From Amyelois transitella (lineage: Eukaryota > Arthropoda > Insecta > Lepidoptera > Pyralidae), in contig NC_083527.1 in NCBI RefSeq assembly GCF_032362555.1, forward strand, positions 806,001 through 870,000: a DNA stretch of 64,000 nucleotides, given 5' to 3'. Both the position numbers and the translations under genes were made by a program. The notes beneath the pieces were generated by a model. It made no database searches. It was not told the origin of the DNA and saw nothing but the letters and a program-made list of their open reading frames with translations. Below, piece after piece: positions 33,195-42,681 of this stretch. How positions within the stretch are numbered: the stretch's first letter is position 1; each line of letters starts with the position of its first letter.

Positions 33195-36100
33195 TAGAAA
33201 AGACGTAGAAAAAAAGGCGGACGGAGTTTTAATATACGGCAAATTGAAGCACCCATAGTATGCCAGTGTGTATTAACGCCTCACGCACACATTTCCTAGC
33301 AGATCTTCTAGATCTTGATTACAAAAGCGGACCGTGATATTCTTCCTTGTCTATGGAAGAGATTCCTTGTTTAGAAAGTAGCAAACGTTAAGATAATTAT
33401 GATTTTTTTGGTCTGGTAAAAAGAAGTGAATGACTGTGTGGTTCCCGGCACCAATACAAAAAAGAATAGGGCCACTCCATCTCTTTCCCATGGATGTCGA
33501 AATGGCGACTAAGGGATAGGCTTATAAACTTGGGATTCTTCCCTTAGGCGATGGACTAGCGACCTGTCACTATTTGAATCTCAATTCTATCTTAAAGCCA
33601 AATAGCTGAACGTGGCCATTCAGCCTTTTCAAGACTGTTGGCTCTGTCTACCCTGCAAGGGATATAGACGTGACCATATGTATAAAAAGAAGTTTTGGGT
33701 TAATTACGTAAACTATCCAATTTTAGTGGGTTTCGGCTGCATGGGCCTCGGCATCACCTTCGCATGGCCTTCCTCCACCCTTCTCCTTTTCACTTCCGAG
33801 AACACCACGCTGAACCGACCAATGACAGAAGGAGAGGCTTCCCTTCTTGGAAGCCTGTCTTCCATTGGTGGTATGGTGGGGAATCCAATAATGGCTTACT
33901 TGTTGGGAACGTTAGGAAGGAAATATTGCGCCATTTTGTCGACTGCCATGGGATTGGTGAGTGGAATTTTTATTTGGGTTGGTAATTCAAGATGTGATTA
34001 TAAGTTTGTTCAATGTATTTTTTTATTGAAAACAATTTATTTGAAATTTTACTTGGAAAAAATGTAATTAACTTTTTTAAGACTTATCTTATATGCAAGA
34101 TTTTTTCAAATTGTCTTTATTATAGAAAAAAACTATGACATGCTTTGAAAAACCAGTTAAGACTCTGGACTTACGTAGTAAATACCGATACTTAGTTGAT
34201 TTAAAATAAGAATAAATTACGACTTACTTTTTTAACAAGGTTCAATTATGTTTATATTATTATCACTACATAGTATAAAACAAAGTCGCTATTTTAGTCT
34301 GTTTGTCTGTATGCTTAAATCCTTAAAATTACGCAACGGATTTTGATGCGGTTTTTTGTAACAGGTACCTAGAGTGATTCAAGAGGAAGGTTTTTATGTA
34401 TAATTTTTTCCGAATTTTGCACCCGTGGGCGGGCCGGGGCGGGTCGCTAGAACATAATATATACTTAACGACTTAATTGTCATAAAATGCTTAGAAAATT
34501 ATATGTTTATTACAGATTGGCTGGATCATGATAGCATTCACAAACCGCATAGAAGTGGTCCTAACTGCGATATTTATATTCGGTTTAAGTGGCTCTGTTT
34601 TCTTAGTGGTTCCCGTGTACATATCCGAATTCTGTCACGAAAGTGTTCGAGGCACTATGACGTCGTTAGTCGTGGTTTTCAACGGCCTCGGAATGTTGAT
34701 CTCGATATTGTTGGGAAGCATTTTGAGCTACTACGTCATGACTTATGTGTTCCTGGTACTTGCGGCCTGCTCGGTCGCCGTTCTGTGGGTTCTGAAGGAA
34801 TCGCCGATTGTTTTGATGCAAAGAGGGAAGGAAGAGGTAGATATATTCTTTTAGATCTTCTATCAACCTCATTTAAAATTATAATTATTTTTAATGCATG
34901 ATTCATTCATTACTTAATACTTACTTAACTGTATTTAATAGGAAGCGAAGAAGTCGGTTGCATTTTATCGAAGTTGCAAGCCAGATTCGAAAGAGGTGCT
35001 GCAAGAGATTGAGAAAATCAAACTTGCCTTGAATCCGGATCTGGATGGTTAGATGATTTGTTTTTTTTTATAACCTAAAGTTTAAACAGCACAGAAGAAT
35101 TAACCCGCGTTACACTTGAAAACTATCATTGGTTAATATATCGTAAGATTGATTAAACTCTAGTCAAATTTCTCTTTATTTTGTAAACATACATTATATT
35201 ATAAACTTATCTAAAAGAACGGAAAATAATATAATATTCAATATTCAATTCAAAAAGTAAATTTGTTTTTCAACTTGTTAGTTTAAATAGTTAGTTTTAA
35301 AACAAATTTAAATGTATTTAGAGAAAAAGATTATTATATCTTTATTTAAATAATAATTACGTACCTATATATTGACATATGATTTTCATTTGCAGGAGAC
35401 TTGACTCCGGAGGAAGTGAGACTGAATCCTGCTGAAAAGCCGCAGACTCCCGACAAACCACCCACATTTATGCAGTTATTAAGTGAGTGAACAGGAATGA
35501 TATCTTTTTTAATATTTGGTACATAATAATTGGAACCTCTCATAGAATTACCCTGCAAAGGTTACGGAGGTCAGACGGGAGTCGCTGCGTGTAAAAACCT
35601 GACTCACCCAATCCAGGATCCATGGTCGAAGGCATACCCCGGGCTTTTATCCAGAGTGGTGAGGATGCAACCGGGACTAAAGCAAAATATGTGTACCTAC
35701 CTGGGTTTATTATACTACAGGGTTAGTGAAACTTTAGGGGGGTGATGGCTTAAATTAATTTTTAATGGTAATTTTTTGTCCATACATACATATAATCACG
35801 TCTATATCCCTTGCGGGATAGACAGAGCCAACAGTCTTGAAAAGACTGAATGGCAACGTTCAGCTATTTGGCTTAACGAAAGAATTGATATTCAAATAGT
35901 GAGGTTTCTAGCCCATCGCCTAAAAGAAGAATCCTAAGTTTATAGGCCCATCCCTTAGTCGTCTTTTACGACATCCATGGGAACGAGATGGAGTGGTCCT
36001 ATTCTTTTTTTTACTGGTGCCGGGAACCACACGGCACTTTTTTGTCCATCCTTGCAATATGTACTAACTCCTGATTACATTGACTAATTATTGCATTTAT

Positions 36101-39100
36101 TTTGTTCAGAAAAATCTCGGTCCACCCATCGGGCGATGATCGTCATGCTTGTCCTCATGACAGCTGCCATCTTCCAAGGTCTCGTCGTGGTCATGGTGTA
36201 CGCTGTTCCTCTGTTCGCCCAGGTCATACCAGAGACCGTCATGTCTCCAACGCTGTGCAGTGTCCTGCTGTGTGGTATCAATGTCGTGGCTTCTCTGCTA
36301 GCTGGCTTCATCACCGATAAAGCTGGGAGGAGGGTGAGTTCTTCTTATTTTATGATACCCTGGTACTTCAGATTTACGTTTTTGGGGATAGAGGGTGATG
36401 GCCGTGTGGTTCCCGGCATCAATAGAAAAAAAAATGGAGCCACTCTATCTCCTTCCCATAGATGTCGTAAAAGACGACTAAGGGAATGGCTTATAAACTT
36501 GGGATTCATATCTTAGGCGATGGGCTAGCAACCTGTCACTATATGAATCTCACACGGCACGGTCATAAGGGATAAACGGATCTCATGATCTCCTAAAGCG
36601 TTATAATTACCTACCTACCTACAATATAGAATTTGCATGTTTTGTTGCGTAAAAAGTACTAGGGGAGAATAGGGTAATGGGAGCCTATTAAGGGAAAGTT
36701 TTAATAAAAATCACGTTAGTCGAAATATTTGTATTTTTTTATTATAAACTCTTACCTTCATTATTAGAGAACATTTTAATCATAGTTATAATCAAGTACA
36801 GACATGAAATAAGGTACAATTAGCGTTTTACTAAAAAAAGTCAGTCGCTCCTATTACCCGACAGATGCGGGTAATGAGAGCCCATTTAACGCTCATAGGG
36901 AAAATGGGAGCCATTATAATTACTATTAAAGAAAAAAGTAACAAAACGTATACTATGCATGAGATTTAGTTATTACAATTATCAATATTATAAAACGCTT
37001 GGTTTGGCTTTTCTTCTTGGGCAAATACAGTACGTCTTCCCAGCTTAGGTGAGTTTTTGTAGCTACTGTCGAACAAATACTGCATTTTCTAATGAATCCA
37101 CTGTCCAAGAAGCTTTTGTTGTTGTCCGAGTTCTTGTACGTGGCATCTAAAAGAAAAAATAAGCATTTTATATATCTGAATTGACTAAATGGGGCAATGG
37201 GATCGATGTCGAGTAATGAGAGCCTTACTAGGCTACCATTAGCCGCTGACCACCATTTTGAAAAGTATTGACATAACTATGTAATTGTATTCTCAATCAC
37301 AATTCAACTATTTGTACTTGTTAGTTAACGAATCTAGCGATATAATAAGCATAACTACATTAAAATAAGATTATATTTTCATGCTTACCTTGATAATGGC
37401 AATCGGCAATTTCTTGTAAGCGTGGAGCGAAAAACACACAACTGTCCCTTGTGACTAAACGAATGGCACTAACGGTTCAAGCGCGTCAGGCGAAGTTTGC
37501 CGATTGTCGACGGAAGTAGCCGAGTACCAACGATCGCGCAAATGTGTCTGCATTCCGCTCAAACACCATAGCTCCCATTGCCCGACCGCTCCCATTACAC
37601 CACGTTCCCCTACATCGTCATTTTCTTAATGTAAAAGTCAAAAGTGGAAAAACGAATAAATAAATAAATATATACGGGACAAATTACACTGATTGAGTTA
37701 GTCCCGAAGTAAGTTCGAGCCTTGTGTTACGAGATACTAACTCAACGATACTATAATAGATAAACATCCAAGACCCAGGCCAATCAGAAAAAGTTTTTTT
37801 CTCATCATGCCCTGGCCGGGATTCGAACCTGGGACCTCCGGTGTCACAGGCAAGCGTACTACCGCTGCGCCACAGAGGCCGTCGAACGAATGACTTCTAT
37901 GTTTCGTAGAGTTTACATCAGGGATGTTACGGAGCTTCGACTCCGATTCCGTTAAGTCGGAACTTTCGATAATTATTGCACCTTCGGTTCCGACTTCGGC
38001 TCCGACACTTTTACACCGAAGGTTTTAATCGGAGGTCAAAGCATAACATAGCGGCGGCGGCAGCCTGTGTCGACTGTTATGAACAGGTTCATACGTGTCG
38101 CGCGGGGAATCCCCCCGGCCCCCGACACCCACTACGTGCACTTTATCTATTGTACGTATTAATATTAGTGATGATCCGTTATTGTGGTAGAAAGTAAATA
38201 CAAAATTCCAGCCACTTCACTCAATTGCCTGCCAATATTTGTCGTGTTCACCAGGCTCGGTAGCGAGCGAATAACTTTTTAGTGATGCTGGCTTAATTTA
38301 CGACTCATTAAGAAATAGAATAGACTTTCTGATCCTTCCTCCGACTCCGACTCCGATTCCGACTCCGATAAAGCAAATTTGAAAACTCCGACTCCGCCTT
38401 CTGTTCCGATAAAACTACCTCCGTTACATCCCTGGTTTACATACCTCTACGTAAGTTACGTCTCACGAGGTGCCATCTAACTTGGATCTGACTGACTCTT
38501 CTATATGTTTCGTAGAGGTATGTAAACTCTACGAAACATAAAAAAGAGTCAGTCAGATCCGAGTTAGACGGCACCTCGTTTCTAAAATATACGCGATGCT
38601 GAAATGCGAATGAGACGTTCCATATACAGGGTGACATTTAAAACAACTGCGACCTTTTAAACATAGACTATATCCATGCTTCTGAGCCGTTTGAGCCTAT
38701 TTTTATTTAAATTAAACGTCATCATTTTCACATTTAAAAAACCCTCAAAAACTACGTCACACGCTTTAATACAGACCAATACTACAAAAAGAAATTATAA
38801 CTAACTAGCTTTTGCCCGCGGCTTCGCCCGCGCAAATTTATTTTAGATTATAAGGATACGCCATAAAATTTCTCCCATTTTACCCCCTTAGGAATTTAAT
38901 TTCCAAAAAATTCTTTCTTAGTGTATCCCTCCTAATTAAAATCTACGTTCCTGTCAAATTTCATCTTTATTGGCTCAGTAGATTTTGAGATTTCGTGATT
39001 CCTAAGTGAGTGTTTTTCGCTTTTATATTTAAAATTCGGGTGTTTTATTTATGCATACCGATTACGCCGAGATTTATGGACCGATTTACGTGATTCTTTT

Positions 39101-41754
39101 TTTGTTCGGTAGAGTATACTTTCAAGTTGGTCCCGTTGTTACCTAGTCAGGATCTGATGATGGTATTCCAGGGAAATCAAGGGCAAACCTCAAATTTACA
39201 GGCAATTACGTTTTTGACAATTTCATAGATCTGTTTAAGTATTTGCGTCTGATAGTCATCATCCCATGTGAATGAGCTGATGATGGAAGGTACAACTCCT
39301 CAACGGTTAGGAGTTGAAAGAAAATTCTTACGAAGTTATACGTACATGTGAGGCTATTAGGTTGACCTGATAATAAAAAGTAAATCTCATTAACGTTAAG
39401 AATTTAGGTGAAAATGGATGCCGACAAATTTCGTCTCTTCACTTGTTTCCTTTTAGCTGTTTGTATGGGTAGTGTTAACACAAAATAGGGATTTAAAGGC
39501 GTGATGTTATAAATGTTATGCATGTATGTACATAATTATGTATGTTATTATGTATGTTAAAGAGACGACTGAAAGTTGTCATACAAAGTCTTTTTTTTTA
39601 AGGATGGGAAATCATCAAATGACCTCTCCCGCTCTGGGTGGAACGGAAGGGACTTTTACTGACTAAAAACCAACTCGTTCCTTCAGTTGCCCTTTGCGTT
39701 CCGGGGCCACGGTATCTCGTTAGAACTTTCCCGCAGCCCCGGCTCAGTTTATCCCGTTTCCCCCCCTTGGGGGTTGACATTTCAAAAATCCCTTCTTAGT
39801 GCTCACTTATGTTACTAAAGGAACCTCTGTTCAAAATCTCAGACTCCTATACCGAGCGGTTTCGGCTGTGCGTTAATAAATCAGTCACCCAATCGCACCC
39901 CCTAAATCACGATTGGAGGGCAGTTTGAAAAAACTTATAATGTCAAACATATTTACTTGCCTATGTACGTGTTCATGCCAAGTTTCAAGTTTATAAACCC
40001 AAGGAATAAGATTTTTCATAGAAACGTTTTTACCCCTTTTCCCCCCCTTGGGGGTTGAATTTCCAGAATTCCTTTCTTAGTGCTCCCCTACATATCCCAA
40101 GGAACCTACATTCCAAATTTCAGCTGTCTACGACCAGTAGTTTCGACTGTGCGTTGTCTGTCAGTCAGTCACTCAGTAACGGATGAGTTTTATATATATA
40201 GATGAAAAAACTTATAATGTCAAACATATTTACTTGCCTATGTACGTGTTCATGCCAAGTTTCAAGTTTATAAACCCAAGGAATAAGATTTTTCATAGAA
40301 ACGTTTTTACCCCTTTTCCCCCCCTTGGGGGTTGAATTTCCAAAAATCCTTTCTTAGTGCTCCCCTACATATCCCAAGGAACCTACATTCCAAATTTCAG
40401 CTGTCTACGACCAGTAGTTTCGACTGTGCGTTGTCTGTCAGTCAGTCACTCAGTAACGGAAGAGTTTTATATATATAGATTTAAAATAAAAAAAAAAATG
40501 GATTTTGATACTTTTATTTTTAAAAAAATATTAACCGACAATTTTCTTTTAACGTTTTTTAATATCCTTTAGATGAGTAAACTTAACAGTTAAATTTATG
40601 CAGTTGAATTAAAAGTCACCCTGTATTTTTTTAGAAATCATCAAATTTATTTTCCAGTTGCTAATGATCGTCTCCTCCTTCCTGACCGGCGCGTTCTGCG
40701 TGGTCACCGGGTCGCTGATCATCTTTGAGTGGGGTCCGAAATGGCTGATCGCCCTGTTCATATACTTTTACAGTGTCACGTTCACTTTGGGAGCCGGCAC
40801 CGTGCCTTTTATAATGCTGGCCGAGGTATTTTTGCCTGAGGTCAGTGGTTCTATAATGTTTGTTAACAGTTGCTTTATAGTTAGTGACGGTCTGACTGGT
40901 ATGCCACCGTGCTCCAATGACTACATACATACATACATAAAATCACGCCTCTTTCCCGGAGGGGTAGGCAGAGACTACCTCTTTCCACTTGCCACGATCT
41001 CTGCATACTTCCTTCACTTCATCCACATTCATAACTCTCTTCATGCAAGCTCGGCGGTTTCGGGTACTTTTGACCTGACCCTTTACCAGGACGTCCTAAA
41101 TTTGACTCCAATGACTATTTTCTGGGATTCCGATGCATTTACGTAGTATAATATTTTTTATTAAAAAAGAATAGGATCAAGTTCCCATGGATGTCGTAAA
41201 ATGCGACTAAGGGATGTGCTTATAAACTTGGGATTCTTCTTCTAAGCGATGGGCTAAAAACCTGTCACTATTGAAATCTCAATTCTATCATTAAGCCAAA
41301 CAGCTGAACGTGGTCTATCAGTCTTTTCAAGCCTGTTGGCTCTGTCTACCCCGCAAGGGATATGGACGTGATTATATGTGTGTATATTTTTTGCTTGCCG
41401 TTGAGAAGTAAATACATTTTGTTTTAATTATAAGAAAACTGATTCTATAGTAGAGTCGAGCCATTATGCATTAAACTTTGTTTCTAACAGGCTTAAAATG
41501 TCTTCCAGGTGAAAGGTTTCGTGTCAATGCTGATCATGGAATGGGCGTGGCTCTGCAACTTCGCGCTTCTCTACGTGTTCCAGCCCATCGTCTCCAAGTT
41601 CGGTATCGGGCCAGTCTTCTTTGTTTTCGCCGTAATTAGCTTCCTCACCTCAGTGTACAGCATCTTCTTCTTGCCGGAGACCAAAGGACTTAGCGTGGAC
41701 GTTATTCAAACGCTGTTCATGAAGAAACGAAGAGATGTTGAAAATGTCCATTGA
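33036..41754 (+). CDS. MFS sugar transporter C (Tret1-like)
   Basis: Eight exons, 33036-33075, 33727-33956, 34516-34836, 34942-35047, 35396-35482, 36110-36333, 40658-40840 and 41509-41754, give 478 residues. Starts MKGLLIQLIATLI, then GITFAWPSSTLLLF in TM1. Markers: LGTLGRK after TM2, VYISEFCHESVRG after TM4, KESPIVLMQRGKEE, a charged central loop, DKAGRR between TM8 and TM9, and PETKGLSVDVIQTLF after TM12. Sugar transport at the plasma membrane is a family inference. Exon sizes and phases match transporter B, so the two are sister duplicates. The exon 4 donor is the weak GTTAGA. Intron 6 (4.3 kb) is a nest of mobile elements. An in-frame ATG at 33678, within the tail of an S1 copy, reads directly into exon 2 and could be an alternative start. 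Confidence 0.9.
33436..33684 (+). mobile_element. S1 SINE-like element upstream of transporter C exon 2
   Basis: Full-length S1 whose tail (GACCATATGTAT) ends 42 bp before the exon 2 acceptor boundary. The ATG inside the tail opens a frame that continues in the transporter frame through exon 2 (MYKKKFWVNYVNYPILVGFG). Confidence 0.8.
34263..34450 (+). mobile_element. Short Helitron-like element
   Basis: In transporter C intron 2. Starts A|TCACTACATAGTATAAAAC and ends CGGGGCGGGTCGCTAG. Ends fit Helitron rules, though the base after CTAG is A rather than T. Confidence 0.65.
35551..35740 (+). repeat. Unnamed interspersed repeat (CTGACTCACCCAATCCAGG family)
   Basis: The run from GGGAGTCGCTGCGTGTAAAA through CCATGGTCGAAGGCATACCC to CAACCGGGACTAAAG is shared with 55482-55590 and, inverted, with 63916-64000. 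Possibly a LINE 3' region; class unknown. Confidence 0.65.
35786..36037 (-). mobile_element. S1 SINE-like element with 12-bp target duplication
   Basis: Full-length S1 in transporter C intron 5. Perfect direct repeats TTTTTTGTCCAT at 35774-35785 and 36038-36049. Confidence 0.88.
36402..36560 (+). mobile_element. S1 SINE-like element, internally deleted
   Basis: Head and middle of S1 end at TATATGAATCTC and jump to ACACGGCAC, a head motif, so two S1 ends may be joined. Confidence 0.65.
36662..37610 (-). mobile_element. pogo-like DNA transposon, internally deleted
   Basis: Ends GGGGAGAATAGGGTAATGGG and, as reverse complement, GGGGAACGTGGTGTAATGGG, with TA on both sides (36660-36661, 37611-37612). 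On the minus strand, from about 37150 down, a frame starts MPRTRTRTTTKASWTVDSLE. That resembles the N-terminal DNA-binding start of pogo/Tigger (CENP-B-like) transposases, and it breaks off after about 28 residues. Internal deletion derivative in transporter C intron 6. Confidence 0.65.
37650..37882 (-). mobile_element. S2 tRNA-derived SINE
   Basis: Full S2 on the minus strand with box A and GGTTCGAATCCCGG box B. Direct repeats ACGAAT flank it. Confidence 0.85.
37919..38434. mobile_element. hAT-type MITE with perfect 8-bp target duplication
   Basis: A 516-bp element begins CAGGGATGTTACGGAG and ends CTCCGTTACATCCCTG (inverted repeats). Identical GTTTACAT lies on both sides (37911-37918 and 38435-38442), the hallmark 8-bp duplication of hAT elements. 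Near both ends it contains CTCCGACT-type hexamer repeats. No transposase. It interrupts the foldback that resumes at 38443. Confidence 0.9.
38466..38578. repeat. Long foldback (about 50-bp arms)
   Basis: CGAGGTGCCATCTAACTTGG starts the left arm and the right arm ends with its complement CCGAGTTAGACGGCACCTCG. The centre TATGTTTCGTAGAG-GTATGTAAA-CTCTACGAAACATA is perfect for 14 bp per arm. The same motif flanks the hAT insertion (37898-37918 and 38443 onward). Confidence 0.85.
38805..40479 (-). mobile_element. Non-autonomous Helitron, 1.68 kb
   Basis: Read on the minus strand: A|TCTATATATATAAAACTC at the start, and a GCGGGCGAAGCCGCGGGC hairpin region plus CTAG|T at the end. A/T flanks fit the Helitron target rule. 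The same family is at 58767-60327. No Rep/helicase coding. The 5' 276 bp is duplicated in tandem. Confidence 0.85.
39927..40478 (-). repeat. Tandem duplication of the Helitron 5' end (2 x 276 bp)
   Basis: GAAAAAACTTATAATGTCAA starts at 39927 and again at 40203, and each copy runs to the TATATATAGA terminus. The copies differ at only a few bases, so duplication is recent. It gives the element two 5' ends. Confidence 0.9.
40924..41105 (-). mobile_element. LINE L1 3' fragment with 12-bp target duplication
   Basis: Minus-strand 182-bp tail of L1 in transporter C intron 7, encoding the VKST..RRACM..VMNVDE region. Direct repeats CTCCAATGACTA at 40912-40923 and 41106-41117 prove insertion as a 5'-truncated LINE. 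Confidence 0.88.
41160..41388 (+). mobile_element. S1 SINE-like element
   Basis: S1 copy in transporter C intron 7, lacking the hairpin head. Confidence 0.7.
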
Positions 41755-42681
41755 ATTTGTTTAAACATACATATATACATAAAATCACGCCTCTTTCCTG
41801 GAGGGGTAGGCAGAGACTACCTCTTTCCTGTTTCCACGATCTCTGCATACTTCCTTCGCTTCATCCACATTCATAACTCTCTTCTCTTCCCACTCCGACC
41901 TTTCCCTCCACACTCTCCTTGTATATCTGCTTAATCAAATTTGTTTAAAAATTAAATATTTTACATAATACTGATTGTTGAGTCAACCTTTGTAACGATT
42001 GTTGCCCAAAGAATTTCAATATCATTGGACGCTCGAATATTTGAAACATCCCTTATATTTATGTCGACATTTGTCATAGGTATAAGGAAGTTATTATAAG
42101 ATATAGTATCTATCAAATTGAAATTTTTATTTAAAATTTTAATTTCAATTATTATCGATATCGATATAAGCTCTTAGTTAAAACAGGAGACTAATAGTAG
42201 ATTTAGTAAATTTAGGTGTAGTTTTATTGTAATCAAATACCTAGGTTTAGCATAAAATTTTGTACAGGTGCTATAATTATTAAATTTACAACAGTATTTT
42301 ATTATGAAATAGGTTCAATTAACAGGTTTGAATTAAAAATATAAAATTTTAATAATAAACCTTATTAATATTCAGATATTTGGTTTTTGTTTTATGTTTA
42401 CCTTTCATATTCCCTTATCACTGGTCTGTAAGTTACACTCATGCTATGAAAAATACATTCGTAACATCAACATTATGAATATCCAAAATTATTTATTTGC
42501 GGTCAAGCGTTTTCATCTGGGGAAAATAAAAAACTTGTAGGATTTTAAAAGTGGAAGTAATTTAAAAAATCTTAAAAACAAGAAAAAGTTTAATAGATTT
42601 GAACACTGAGATTACGATAATAAATTCAATACCTACCTACCTAGTTTGTTTTTTCTGTACTATATAACTCGTACCTACTGC
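41755..42681. other. Convergent spacer between transporters C and D
   Basis: The 3' ends of C (+) and D (-) face each other over about 930 bp. It holds an L1 tail (41765-41925), AT-rich sequence, AATAAA at 42354 for C and TTTATT at 42492 (AATAAA on minus) for D. The two transcripts may nearly touch or overlap. Confidence 0.55.
41765..41925 (-). mobile_element. LINE L1 3' fragment in transporter C 3' UTR
   Basis: Minus-strand L1 tail (AAAATCACGCCTCTTTCCTGGAGG) starting 11 bp after the stop codon of transporter C. It would be part of the mRNA. Confidence 0.75.

Larger units (their letters stand above)
38625..40625 (-). mobile_element. TACAGGG MITE, second copy, split by a Helitron
   Basis: Inverted copy of the 24225-24682 element: right part 38625-38804 and left part 40480-40625 match it, with the Helitron 38805-40479 in between. 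About 135 bp of the interior is missing relative to the first copy. Its outer end lies 32 bp before transporter C exon 7. Confidence 0.82.

Noticed and set aside
36084-36314. Minus-strand open frame over transporter C exon 6
   Set aside because: Shadow of the conserved sense exon, which has proper splice sites and MFS motifs. The same applies to 27161-27442 and 21329-21691.
38041-38197. Possible coding segment in the GC-rich part of the hAT MITE
   Set aside because: Lies inside a TIR- and duplication-bounded MITE, with hexamer repeats and no known domain.
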